64,000 nucleotides of DNA from Streptomyces qinglanensis (lineage in GTDB: Bacteria; Actinomycetota; Actinomycetes; Streptomycetales; Streptomycetaceae): NCBI RefSeq assembly GCF_900111245.1, contig NZ_FOGO01000004.1:188496-252495 (forward strand). The letters are read 5' to 3'. Shown here one piece after another: positions 41,427 to 49,878 of this stretch; the stretch's first letter is position 1; each line of letters opens with the position of its first letter. The position numbers and the translations under genes are program-made. The notes below the pieces were generated by a model, which worked only from the letters and a program-made list of their open reading frames with translations, was not told the origin of the DNA and ran no database searches.

Positions 41427-42149
41427 GTGCGGTTGGTGCTCGCCGAGGACTCCGTACTGCTGCGCGAGGGGCTGATTCAGCTCCTCGCGCGCTTCGGCCA
41501 CGAGGTGTGCGCGGGCGTCGGCGACGCGCCCGCGCTGCTGGAGGCCGTGGCCGCGCACGCGCCGGACTGCGTCGTCACCGATGTGCGCATGCCGCCGGGT
41601 CTGCGGGACGAGGGGCTGCGCGCCGCGCTCCGGCTCCGCACCGAACACCCCGGGCTGCCGGTGCTGGTGCTCTCCCAGTACGTCGAGAACTCCTACGCGG
41701 CGGACCTGCTGGCCACCGGCGACGGTGTCGGCTACCTGCTCAAGGACCGGGTGGGCGAGGTGGCGGAGTTCGTCGGGGCGCTGCGGCGGGTGGCGGCCGG
41801 CGGCACCGTCATCGACCCCGAGGTGGTCCGGCGGCTGCTGGCCCCGGACCGCGAACCGGCAGCGCTGCGGCGGCTGACCGCCCGGGAGCGCGAGGTACTG
41901 GCCGCGATGGCCGAGGGGCGCTCCAACGGCGGCATCGCCCGCGCGCTGGTCGTCAGTGAGGCGGCGGTCGTCAAGCATGTCCGCTCCATCCTCGCCAAGC
42001 TCGACCTCCCGCCCGCGCCCGACGACCACCGGCGGGTGCTGGCCGTTCTGGCCTTTCTGCGCCGGGCCGACCCGGGCGCCGGTACCGCGACCGGCGCCGC
42101 GGCACGGGCGGTCCCGCCCTCCGGCGGGAGGAACCCCTCCGACCCGTGA
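41427..42149 (+). CDS. Response regulator, NarL/LuxR family
   Basis: A 240-residue response regulator. The receiver has the acidic pair (VLAEDSVLLREG), the phosphorylation aspartate in VVTDVRMPPG, and the conserved lysine (YLLKDRVGEV). A LuxR-type HTH ends it (LTAREREVLAAMAEGRSNGG, IARALVVSEAAVVKHVRSIL). It partners the sensor kinase just upstream. GTG 41427 has GAGGAGGGGG ahead of it. Targets are unknown; self-regulation of the glycosyltransferase-kinase operon is possible. Confidence 0.92.
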   Translation: MRLVLAEDSVLLREGLIQLLARFGHEVCAGVGDAPALLEAVAAHAPDCVVTDVRMPPGLRDEGLRAALRLRTEHPGLPVLVLSQYVENSYAADLLATGDGVGYLLKDRVGEVAEFVGALRRVAAGGTVIDPEVVRRLLAPDREPAALRRLTAREREVLAAMAEGRSNGGIARALVVSEAAVVKHVRSILAKLDLPPAPDDHRRVLAVLAFLRRADPGAGTATGAAARAVPPSGGRNPSDP

Positions 42150-42171
42150 GCGCGGCTGCCGACCGGCCGGC

Positions 42172-43908
42172 TCAGCTCATCCGCAGCGCGAGGAAGAAGT
42201 CCAGCTTGTCCTCCAGGCGGGACAGATCGCGGCCGGTGAGCTGCTCGATGCGGCTGACCCGGTACCGGAGTGTGTTGACGTGCAGGTGGAGACGGCCCGC
42301 ACAGCGGGTCCAGGAACCGTCCGAGGACAGGAACGCCTCCAGGGTGGGCACCAGTTCGGCGCGGTGCTTGCGGTCGTACTCGCGCAGCGGGTCCAGCAGC
42401 CGGGCGGTGAAGGCGCGGCGCACGTCGTCGGGGACGAACGGCAGCAGCAGCACGTGCGAGGCCAGCTCCTCGTGCCCGGCCGCGCGCACCGCACCAGGGC
42501 GCGCCGCTGCCACCCGGCGGGCGTGCCGGGCCTCCTCCAGGGCGCCTCGCAGCCCCTCCGCGGAGTGCACGGCGGCGCTCACGCCCAACGTCAGCCGCCC
42601 GTCGTCGGCGAGGGCACGTCCCAGCGGTTCCCCGGCCTCGGCCAGCAGCGTCTCCGCGTGCAGACCCTCGCCGGTGCGCGTTCCGGCGTGCGCGGGCGCC
42701 TCGCCGCCCGCGGCCGCCGCCTCCTGCGCCCCGGCGCCGTCCCCGGTGACATCGTCCTGCGGGCTCTCGCCGGTCAGCGGCACCAGCGCGATCGCCTCGC
42801 CGTCGACGTGCGCGACGGCGATCCGGTCCGAGCCGTCCGGGCCCCCGGTGCGCGGGTCCACCAGAAGCTCCTCCAGCAGGGACTGGGCGACCGCCCCGCC
42901 GTCCAGGGCGCGGGCCGGGTCGGGCTCGTCCCACTCCACGCGGGCCACGACCACCTGCCAGGCGGGAGCCGCACCCTGCCCCGGCAGCAGGACGGGCGCG
43001 GCGACGCGCAGCCGCGCGGCGATCTCGGAGGGCGGTGCGCCGGTCTGCACCAGCTCCAGGACCTCCTGGGCCAGCCTGCGGCGCACGGTGCGGGCGGCGT
43101 CGCGCCGGTCGCGCTCGACCGCGATGAGCTGGGTGACGCCGTGCAGCAGGTCCAGGCGCTCGGCGGGCCAGTCCCCGGTGTCGTCGGCGACTGCCAGCAG
43201 CCAGTCCGAGAGGACGGTGCGGCGCGGGTCGCCGGTGCCCGGGCCGACGGGGAAGAGCGAGTAGGCCGCACCGTTCTCGGTCGTCCGGTGCGGGGCGCGC
43301 CGCCCGGCGCGGACGGCGGCCAGATGCGCGCCCGCCAGGGCGGCGGCGGTGGCGTGCGGCAGCCGGGGTCCCTCGCTGGGACCGGCGACCTGCCGGCCGG
43401 TGGGGGAGAGCACCCAGGCGGCCAGGTCCAGGTCGGAGCCGAGCAGGTCGAGCACCACATCGGGCCCGCCGCCCGCGGGGCCGGAGGACATCAGCCGCCG
43501 GTGCCGGTCCACGACGGCGGCCAGGTCCCCGGCGCGCTCGGTGGAGACCTGCCGGACCACGTGCTCGGTGATGGTGGCGAAGGCGACCGACTCGGTCACC
43601 GCGAACAGCGGCAGCCGGTGCCGGGCGCAGGCGTCGACCAGGTCCTGCGGGACGGGGCCGAGTTCCGCCTCGCCCGCGGCCAGCCCCGCGACGCCCGCGG
43701 TGGCCAGGATCTGGACGAACGGTTCGGAGTCCTCGGGCGCGTGCCGCCACGCCAGCCCCGAGAGCACCAGTTCGCCGCCGGACAGGTAGCGGCTGGGGTC
43801 GCGCAGGTCGGTGGTCATCACGCCGCGTACGGTCCGGTCCAGCTCGTCGTCGCCGCCGAGGAGCCGGAGGCCCAGCGAGTCGTTCTCCAGGAGGGCGCGC
43901 AGCCGCAT
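42172..43908 (-). CDS. pucR: PucR-family transcriptional regulator
   Basis: A 578-residue regulator of the PucR/CdaR type. The N-terminal purine-catabolism domain (LLENDSLGLRLLGGDDELDR, then LVLSGLAWRHAPEDSEPFVQ) is followed by a GGDEF-like middle region and a C-terminal HTH_30 (LEAFLSSDGSWTRCAGRLHL, HVNTLRYRVSRIEQLTGRD). In Bacillus, PucR senses ureides and activates purine degradation genes. Here it is divergent from the xanthine dehydrogenase operon, 382 bases away, so it most likely controls it. ATG 43908 lies at the start of the PucR domain. Confidence 0.92.
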   Translation of the reverse strand: MRLRALLENDSLGLRLLGGDDELDRTVRGVMTTDLRDPSRYLSGGELVLSGLAWRHAPEDSEPFVQILATAGVAGLAAGEAELGPVPQDLVDACARHRLPLFAVTESVAFATITEHVVRQVSTERAGDLAAVVDRHRRLMSSGPAGGGPDVVLDLLGSDLDLAAWVLSPTGRQVAGPSEGPRLPHATAAALAGAHLAAVRAGRRAPHRTTENGAAYSLFPVGPGTGDPRRTVLSDWLLAVADDTGDWPAERLDLLHGVTQLIAVERDRRDAARTVRRRLAQEVLELVQTGAPPSEIAARLRVAAPVLLPGQGAAPAWQVVVARVEWDEPDPARALDGGAVAQSLLEELLVDPRTGGPDGSDRIAVAHVDGEAIALVPLTGESPQDDVTGDGAGAQEAAAAGGEAPAHAGTRTGEGLHAETLLAEAGEPLGRALADDGRLTLGVSAAVHSAEGLRGALEEARHARRVAAARPGAVRAAGHEELASHVLLLPFVPDDVRRAFTARLLDPLREYDRKHRAELVPTLEAFLSSDGSWTRCAGRLHLHVNTLRYRVSRIEQLTGRDLSRLEDKLDFFLALRMS

Positions 43909-44290
43909 CGTCTCGTCGCCTGCCGTTCGTGTTTCGTCTGCCGGGTGGGTGGGTTCGTGCGCAGCACGTTGTCGTGGCACCGGGGTGTTTCCGGGAGAAA
44001 GCCGTGAGGTTACCGCTTCCCTGCTTTCGTCTGAATCTACAAGACAGGGTGGCCGACCAGCCAAACGCTTCATGTTTTCGGTGACTGCACCGCAGCGGGT
44101 ACCTCTCGGTGTACTGACCGCACCCCCTCGACACACATCGAGACCCCTCGCCCCCCGACAGCATCCGCAGCGTCCCCCGCACCCGGAGACACCCCTCCCG
44201 GGCCGCACCCGCTGGGAAGCACCCCGCCGCGGCGCACCCCGCGCAGGCATCCGCCAGCACCCCCCCGCCAGCACACCGAGAAGAGACACC
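43909..44290. other. Divergent pucR-xanthine dehydrogenase regulatory region
   Basis: No gene is seen here. The left part (about 43960-44100) is AT-richer and holds GTCTGAATCTACAAGAC (44029-44045), an interrupted dyad that could be a regulator site. The right part (about 44115-44285) is extremely C-rich and G-poor on the coding strand and should form a long, unstructured 5' leader of the xanthine dehydrogenase mRNA. Confidence 0.5.
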
Positions 44291-45196
44291 ATGCAGTTCC
44301 TGCGCCCGGCAAGCTGGGAGGACGCGCTCGCCGCGAAGGCGGAGCACCCCTCGGCCGTGCCCCTCGCGGGGGGCACGGACGTCATGGTCGAGATCAACTT
44401 CGATCACCGTCGTCCCACCCACCTCCTGGATCTGAGCCGGATCCGGGAGCTGCACGAGTGGGAGACCGGCGGCGGGACCGTCCGGCTCGGCGCCGCCGTG
44501 CCCTACTCGAAGATCATCGACGGGCTCTCCCGCGAGCTGCCGGGCCTCGCACTGGCCTCGCGCACCGTCGGCTCCCCGCAGATCCGCAACCGGGGCAGCG
44601 TGGGCGGCAACCTCGGCGCCGCCTCCCCGGCGGGAGACGCGCACCCCGCGCTGCTCGCCGCGGGCGCCGAGGTCGAGGCGGTCTCGGTGCGGGGCACCCG
44701 GTCGATCCCCGTCGAGGAGTTCTACACGGGGGTCAAGCGCAACGCGCTCGCCGAGGACGAGCTGATCAGGTCCGTCCGCATCCGGAAGGCGGACGGGCCG
44801 CAGCAGTTCTCCAAGGTCGGCACCCGCAACGCCATGGTCATCGCCGTGTGCGCCTTCGGAATCGCGCTGCACCCTTCGACCCGTACCGTCCGCGCCGGTA
44901 TCGGCTCGGCGGCACCGACCCCGCTGCGGGCCCGGGTCGCGGAGGACTTCCTGGGCGCGGCGCTGGAGGAGGGCGGCCTCTGGAGCAGCGGCAGGACGAT
45001 CCCGCCGGCCGTCGCCCGCGAGTTCGCCGAACTCTGCTCCGGCGCCTGCAACCCGATCGACGACGTACGCGGCAGCGCCGCCTACCGGCGCCGCGCCGTG
45101 GGCGTCATGGCCCGCCGCACGCTGGGCTGGGCCTGGGAGAGCTACCGCGCCACCGGGAACGGCAGCACCACCGAAGGAGGCGCACAGTGCGCGTGA
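44291..45196 (+). CDS. Xanthine dehydrogenase, FAD-binding subunit
   Basis: A 301-residue flavin subunit of a three-subunit molybdenum hydroxylase. FAD-binding motifs are VPLAGGTDVMVEIN near residue 28 and TVGSPQIRNRGSVGGNLGAA near residue 95; a CO-dehydrogenase flavoprotein C-terminal domain follows. It passes electrons from the iron-sulfur subunit to NAD+ or oxygen during hypoxanthine and xanthine oxidation to urate. GAGAAGAG precedes the ATG. Its end overlaps the 2Fe-2S gene by 10 bases. Confidence 0.92.
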   Translation: MQFLRPASWEDALAAKAEHPSAVPLAGGTDVMVEINFDHRRPTHLLDLSRIRELHEWETGGGTVRLGAAVPYSKIIDGLSRELPGLALASRTVGSPQIRNRGSVGGNLGAASPAGDAHPALLAAGAEVEAVSVRGTRSIPVEEFYTGVKRNALAEDELIRSVRIRKADGPQQFSKVGTRNAMVIAVCAFGIALHPSTRTVRAGIGSAAPTPLRARVAEDFLGAALEEGGLWSSGRTIPPAVAREFAELCSGACNPIDDVRGSAAYRRRAVGVMARRTLGWAWESYRATGNGSTTEGGAQCA

Positions 45197-45705
45197 CATT
45201 CACCGTCAACGGGCGCCGGCACGAGGCCGACGACGTGTGGGAGGGCGAGTCCCTGCTGTACGTGCTGCGCGAGCGAATGGGCCTGCCCGGCTCCAAGAAC
45301 GCCTGCGAACAGGGCGAATGCGGCTCCTGCACGGTCCGCCTGGACGGCGAGCCGGTCTGCGCCTGCCTGGTGGCCGCCGGCCAGGCCGAGGGCCGCGAGG
45401 TGGTCACCGTCGAGGGACTGGCCGCCTACGCGCGGGAGCGGGACGGCACCGCAGGGACCGGCGACCTGGCCCCCGTGCAGCAGGCGTTCCTGGACGCGGG
45501 AGCGGTGCAGTGCGGCTTCTGCACCCCCGGCCTGCTGGTCGCGGCGGACGAGTTGATCGAGCGCACCCCGGAGCCCTCGGACGCGGACATCCGGGAGGCG
45601 CTCTCGGGCAACCTGTGCCGCTGCACCGGCTACGAGAAGATCATGGACGCCGTCCGGCTCGCGGCCGCCCGCTCCGACGCCGGCGGCGCGCGGGAGGTGG
45701 TCTGA
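45187..45705 (+). CDS. Xanthine dehydrogenase, 2Fe-2S subunit
   Basis: A 172-residue protein carrying two [2Fe-2S] clusters. The plant-ferredoxin-type ligands are in KNACEQGECGSCTVRLDG plus a cysteine in VCACLVA; the second cluster uses QCGFCTPG and NLCRCTGY. It links the molybdenum site to FAD. The GTG lies inside the end of the FAD gene, and the next gene starts one base after its stop, so the three subunits are tightly coupled. Confidence 0.95.
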   Translation: MRVTFTVNGRRHEADDVWEGESLLYVLRERMGLPGSKNACEQGECGSCTVRLDGEPVCACLVAAGQAEGREVVTVEGLAAYARERDGTAGTGDLAPVQQAFLDAGAVQCGFCTPGLLVAADELIERTPEPSDADIREALSGNLCRCTGYEKIMDAVRLAAARSDAGGAREVV

Positions 45706-45706
45706 G

Positions 45707-48100
45707 ATGGCTCCCCCGAGCGGCCCCGCCGGGGCCCCGTCCACCCTCGGCCAGGGCGCCGGCACCCGGGCCGGAGTCGGCGACTCGCCGCTGCGGCCCG
45801 ACGGCACCCTCAAGGTGACCGGGGAGTTCGCCTACTCCTCGGACATGTGGCACGAGGACATGCTCTGGGGCTGCACCCTGCGCAGCCCGCACGCGCACGC
45901 GGAGATCGTCTCCCTCGACACGGGTGAGGCGCTGCGGCAGGCCGGGGTGTACGCGGTGCTCACCCACGACGACCTCCCGGCCGCGGTGAAGAACTACGGC
46001 CTGGAGATCCCGGACACGCCGGTCCTGGCGCACGGCCGGGTCCGGCACCACGGCGAGCCCGTGGCGCTGGTGGCCGCCGACCACCCGGAGACGGCGCGCC
46101 GCGCCGCCGCGAAGATCAAGGTCGAGTACCGCGAGCTGCCCGTCGTGCACGACGAGGAGTCCGCGACGGCCCCGGATGCGCCCCTGCTCCACCCGGGCCG
46201 GGACGACCACCACGCGGGCCATGTGCCGCACCCCAACATCGTGCACCGCCAGCCGATCGTGCGCGGCGACGCCGCGGCGGCGGCCGGGCGCGCCGACGTG
46301 GTCGTCACCGGCGAGTACGAGGTCGGGATGCAGGACCAGGCGTTCCTGGGCCCCGAGTCCGGGCTGGCCGTACCCGCCGAGGACGGCGGGGTCGACCTCT
46401 TCGTCGCCACCCAGTGGCTGCACTCGGACCTGCGGCAGATCGCCCCCGTCCTCGGGCTGCCCGAGGAGAAGGTGCGGATGACGCTCTCCGGCGTCGGCGG
46501 CGCCTTCGGCGGCCGCGAGGACCTGTCCATGCAGATCCACGCCTGCCTGCTGGCGCTGGCCACCGGCAAGCCGGTCAAGATCGTCTACAACCGGTTCGAG
46601 TCGTTCTTCGGGCATGTGCACCGCCACCCGGCCAAGCTCCGGTACGAGCACGGTGCCACCCGGGACGGCAAGCTCACCCATATGAGGTGCCGCATCGTGC
46701 TGGACGGCGGCGCCTACGCCTCGGCCTCCCCGGCGGTGGTCGGCAACGCGGCCTCGCTCAGCGTCGGGCCGTACGTGGTCGACGACGTCGAGATCGAGGC
46801 GCTGGCCCTCTACACCAACAACCCGCCCTGCGGGGCGATGCGCGGCTTCGGCGCGGTGCAGGCGTGCTTCGCCTACGAGGCGCAGATGGACAAGCTCGCC
46901 GCCGAACTGGGGATGGACCCGGTCGAGCTGCGGCAGCGGAACGCCATGGCGCAGGGCGCCGTGCTGCCCACCGGGCAGGCCGTCGACTCCCCGGCGCCGG
47001 TCGCCGAGCTGCTGCGCCGGGTCAAGGCCAGGCCGATGCCGCCGGAGGCGCAGTGGGAGACCGTCGGCGGTGCGCCGGATGTCCGCGCGCTGCCCGGCGG
47101 GCTGTCCAACACCACACACGGCGAAGGGGTCGTGCGGGGCGTCGGCTATGCCGTCGGCATCAAGAACGTCGGCTTCTCCGAGGGCTTCGACGACTACTCC
47201 ACCGCGCGGGTGCGGCTGGAGGTCGTCGGCGGCGAGCCGGTGGCCCTGGTGCACACCGCCATGGCCGAGGTGGGGCAGGGCGGCATCACCGTGCACGCCC
47301 AGATCGCCCGGACCGAGCTGGGCGTCACCCAGGTGACGATCCAGCCGGCCGACACCCGGGTCGGCTCGGCCGGGTCCACCTCCGCCTCCCGGCAGACCTA
47401 TGTGACCGGCGGCGCCGTCCAGCACGTGTGCGCACTGGTGCGCGAGAAGGTGCTGGAGCGCGGGCGGGAGCGGCTGGGCACCCACCACCCCGCCTGGGCG
47501 ACGGCCGAGCTGCTGCTGGAGGGCGGCAAGGTCGTCACCGACGGCGGCGAGGTGCTGGCATCGCTGGCCGACGTGCTCGGCGAGGAGCCGGTCGAGGCCG
47601 AGGACGAGTGGCGGCACCGGCCGACCGAAGCCTTCGACCTGCGGACCGGCCAGGGCTTCGGCCACGTGCAGTACTCCTTCGCCGCGCACCGCGCCGTGGT
47701 GGAGGTCGACACCGAGCTCGGGCTGGTCAAGGTCGTCGAACTGGCCTGCGCACAGGACGTGGGCAAGGCGATGAACCCGCAGGCCGTGGTGGGTCAGATC
47801 CAGGGCGGCACCGTGCAGGGGCTCGGACTCGCCGTGCTGGAGGAGATCGTGGTCGACCCCGGGGCCAAGGTCCGCAACCCGTCCTTCACGGACTATCTGA
47901 TCCCCACTCTTCTCGACACGCCGACCATCCCGGTCGACGTGCTGGAACTCGCCGACGCGCACGCGCCCTACGGGCTGCGGGGCGCCGGCGAGGCTCCGAC
48001 CCTCTCGTCGACGCCCGCCGTCCTGGCGGCCGTCCGGGCCGCGACCGGGCGCGCACTGCCGCGCGTACCGGTCCGTCCGGAGCACATCGTCGACGTGTGA
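45707..48100 (+). CDS. Xanthine dehydrogenase, molybdopterin-binding subunit
   Basis: A 797-residue catalytic subunit. The start (DSPLRPDGTLKVTGEFAYSS, DMWHEDMLWGCTLRSPHAHA) is typical of this family. GGAFGGREDLSMQIHACLLA holds the cofactor-contact glycine-rich loop, and the GAGEAP near residue 770 carries the catalytic glutamate that activates water at the molybdenum. It hydroxylates hypoxanthine to xanthine and xanthine to urate; specificity for purines is inferred from the PucR, purine permease and urate-pathway context. Tandem hairpins follow the stop. Confidence 0.92.
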   Translation: MAPPSGPAGAPSTLGQGAGTRAGVGDSPLRPDGTLKVTGEFAYSSDMWHEDMLWGCTLRSPHAHAEIVSLDTGEALRQAGVYAVLTHDDLPAAVKNYGLEIPDTPVLAHGRVRHHGEPVALVAADHPETARRAAAKIKVEYRELPVVHDEESATAPDAPLLHPGRDDHHAGHVPHPNIVHRQPIVRGDAAAAAGRADVVVTGEYEVGMQDQAFLGPESGLAVPAEDGGVDLFVATQWLHSDLRQIAPVLGLPEEKVRMTLSGVGGAFGGREDLSMQIHACLLALATGKPVKIVYNRFESFFGHVHRHPAKLRYEHGATRDGKLTHMRCRIVLDGGAYASASPAVVGNAASLSVGPYVVDDVEIEALALYTNNPPCGAMRGFGAVQACFAYEAQMDKLAAELGMDPVELRQRNAMAQGAVLPTGQAVDSPAPVAELLRRVKARPMPPEAQWETVGGAPDVRALPGGLSNTTHGEGVVRGVGYAVGIKNVGFSEGFDDYSTARVRLEVVGGEPVALVHTAMAEVGQGGITVHAQIARTELGVTQVTIQPADTRVGSAGSTSASRQTYVTGGAVQHVCALVREKVLERGRERLGTHHPAWATAELLLEGGKVVTDGGEVLASLADVLGEEPVEAEDEWRHRPTEAFDLRTGQGFGHVQYSFAAHRAVVEVDTELGLVKVVELACAQDVGKAMNPQAVVGQIQGGTVQGLGLAVLEEIVVDPGAKVRNPSFTDYLIPTLLDTPTIPVDVLELADAHAPYGLRGAGEAPTLSSTPAVLAAVRAATGRALPRVPVRPEHIVDV

Positions 48101-48130
48101 TCTTCCCCGGTCCCGCCGGCACCGGGGCTT

Positions 48131-48199
48131 CGGGGGCATCGCCCCCGGAACCCGGGCCCGAGCGGCGGAGAGGCTGCAGCAGCCTCTCCGACGCTCGGG
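48131..48199 (+). terminator. Tandem hairpins ending the xanthine dehydrogenase operon
   Basis: The first stem is CGGGGGC/GCCCCCG at 48131-48147. The second runs from 48157 to 48199 with 20 paired bases and one mismatch, including 12-base arms CGGAGAGGCTGC and GCAGCCTCTCCG about a single central base. No U-tract is present. Confidence 0.75.
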
Positions 48200-48247
48200 G
48201 CGGGATCGAGGACATGGCAGGACACGGGCCGTCCCCCGGGTCGTGCT

Positions 48248-48293
48248 TCCCAAATCCTCGGCAGTCGCCGAGGTGCCCCTTTGAACCTTGGGA
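48248..48293 (+). promoter_or_regulatory. Possible RNA switch masking the permease ribosome binding site
   Basis: In the permease leader, TCCCAA (48248-48253) is complementary to TTGGGA (48288-48293), which contains most of the GGGAG ribosome binding site eight bases before ATG 48303. Inside lies a 7-base-pair hairpin, CCTCGGC/GCCGAGG (48256-48273). CAAA (48251-48254) can pair instead with TTTG (48280-48283), offering an alternative fold that frees the site. Confidence 0.4.
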
Positions 48294-48302
48294 GTCAGCA
48301 CA

Positions 48303-49784
48303 ATGACCCAGTCCACAGTGGAGCCGACGACGTCGGCGGAGGACGCGGGCCCCGGCTCGCGCATCCCCGCGGGCCGCTCCTGGCTCGACAGGTACTTCCA
48401 CATCTCCGCGAGAGGGTCGACCTACGGCCGGGAGATACGCGGCGGTATCACCACCTTCATGGCGATGGCGTACATCGTCCTGCTCAACCCGGTCATCCTC
48501 TCGGTGCCCGACGTCAACCAGCAGACCCTGGACGGCGGGCAGGTCACCACGGCCACGGCGTTCGCCGCCGCGGCGACGACCATCGTGATGGGCATCATCG
48601 GCAACGTTCCGCTGGCCCTGGCGGCCGGACTCAGCGTCTCGGCGGTGCTCTCGTTCCAGGTCGTGCCCGAGATGACCTGGGGCAACGCCTGGGCGATGTG
48701 CCTCATCTACGGCGCGGTGATCATCCTGCTGGTGGTCACCGGACTCCGCGAACTGATCATGAACGCGATCCCGCTGGCGCTCAAGCACGCCATCACCATG
48801 GGCATCGGCCTGTTCGTCTGCCTCATCGGCCTGGTCCAGGCCGGCTTCGTCACCTCGATGCCCGGCCCCGGCGGACTGCCCGGTGCCAAGCCGATCCAGC
48901 TCGGCACCGCGGACATGCTCACCGGCTGGCCGGTGCTGTGCTTCGCCGTCACCGTGCTGCTCATCTTCGCGCTCCAGGTGCGCAAGGTGCCCGGTGCGAT
49001 CCTCATCGGCATCGTCGGCGGCACCGTGCTGGCCGCGCTCGTCCACCAGTTCGCGGGCCTGGACAAGAAGGACTGGGGCGGCCGGAACGCCCCGGAGATC
49101 ACCGGGTCGCTGGTCAGCTCGCCGGACTTCGGACTGCTGGGCAACGTCTCCTTCAGCGGGCTCGGGGACGTCGGCGGCATCACCGTCGGCGTCATCGTCT
49201 TCACCCTCGTCCTGGCCGGGTTCTTCGACGCGATCGGCACCATCATCGGCATCGGCCAGCAGGCCGGACTCGCCGACGAGCAGGGCCGGATGCCCGGACT
49301 GAACAAGGCACTGACCATCGACGGCGCCGGCGGCGCGGTCGGTGGGCTGGCCGGAGCCTCGGGGCAGACCGTGTTCGTGGAGTCCACCGCCGGCGTCGGC
49401 GACGGCGCGCGCACCGGTCTGGCCAGCGTCGTCACCGGCCTGGGCTTCGCCCTCTGCCTGTTCTTCACACCCCTCGCGCAAGTGATCCCGCCGCAGGTGG
49501 CGGCCGCGGCACTGGTCGTCATCGGCTCGATGATGATGACCAACGCCATGCACATCGACTGGACCGACCCGGCCACGTCGATCCCGGTCTTCCTGACCAC
49601 CGTGCTGATGCCGTTCACCTACTCCATCACGGCCGGCATCGGCGCCGGAGTCATCGCCTACGTTCTGATCAAGGCCGTCCAGGGAAAGTTTCGTGAGCCC
49701 GGATGGTTGATGTGGGTACTGGGGCTCGTCTTCCTGGCCTACTTCGCACTGAACCCGATCGAACAGTGGCTGGGGGTCAAGTAG
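48303..49784 (+). CDS. NCS2 purine permease, AzgA type
   Basis: A 493-residue membrane transporter of the AzgA branch of nucleobase:cation symporters, which import adenine, guanine and hypoxanthine. Diagnostic segments are TYGREIRGGITTFMAMAYIV, NVPLALAAGLSVSAVLSFQV, TLVLAGFFDAIGTIIGIGQQ and the following GASGQTVFVESTAGVGDGAR. About 12-14 helices are seen. ATG 48303 has GGGAG eight bases upstream, and that site can be masked by leader RNA pairing. It lies between the xanthine dehydrogenase genes and xdhC and supplies substrate to that pathway. Confidence 0.93.
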   Translation: MTQSTVEPTTSAEDAGPGSRIPAGRSWLDRYFHISARGSTYGREIRGGITTFMAMAYIVLLNPVILSVPDVNQQTLDGGQVTTATAFAAAATTIVMGIIGNVPLALAAGLSVSAVLSFQVVPEMTWGNAWAMCLIYGAVIILLVVTGLRELIMNAIPLALKHAITMGIGLFVCLIGLVQAGFVTSMPGPGGLPGAKPIQLGTADMLTGWPVLCFAVTVLLIFALQVRKVPGAILIGIVGGTVLAALVHQFAGLDKKDWGGRNAPEITGSLVSSPDFGLLGNVSFSGLGDVGGITVGVIVFTLVLAGFFDAIGTIIGIGQQAGLADEQGRMPGLNKALTIDGAGGAVGGLAGASGQTVFVESTAGVGDGARTGLASVVTGLGFALCLFFTPLAQVIPPQVAAAALVVIGSMMMTNAMHIDWTDPATSIPVFLTTVLMPFTYSITAGIGAGVIAYVLIKAVQGKFREPGWLMWVLGLVFLAYFALNPIEQWLGVK

Positions 49785-49804
49785 CCGGCCCTCCACGAAC
49801 CGCT

Positions 49805-49850
49805 CAGGTGGGAGCGGGTGCGGTCCCCTGGCCGTTCCCGCTCCCACCTG
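49805..49850 (+). terminator. 14-base-pair hairpin between permease and xdhC
   Basis: CAGGTGGGAGCGGG (49805-49818) and CCCGCTCCCACCTG (49837-49850) are perfect complements around an 18-base loop. It starts 21 bases after the permease stop and ends 28 bases before xdhC, so it may end most transcripts or adjust the ratio of permease to xdhC. Confidence 0.7.
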
Positions 49851-49878
49851 GCCGTATATCACCGCCGAGGAGAGACAC

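Noticed and set aside
41732..45199. An open frame of over 1,100 codons on the minus strand across pucR and the xanthine dehydrogenase start
   Set aside because: It is the antisense shadow of well-supported genes in both directions; long open antisense frames arise from the extreme third-position G/C.
48101..48302. A classical purine riboswitch before the permease gene
   Set aside because: The conserved core bases and three-way junction of the purine aptamer are not present; the structure here is different.
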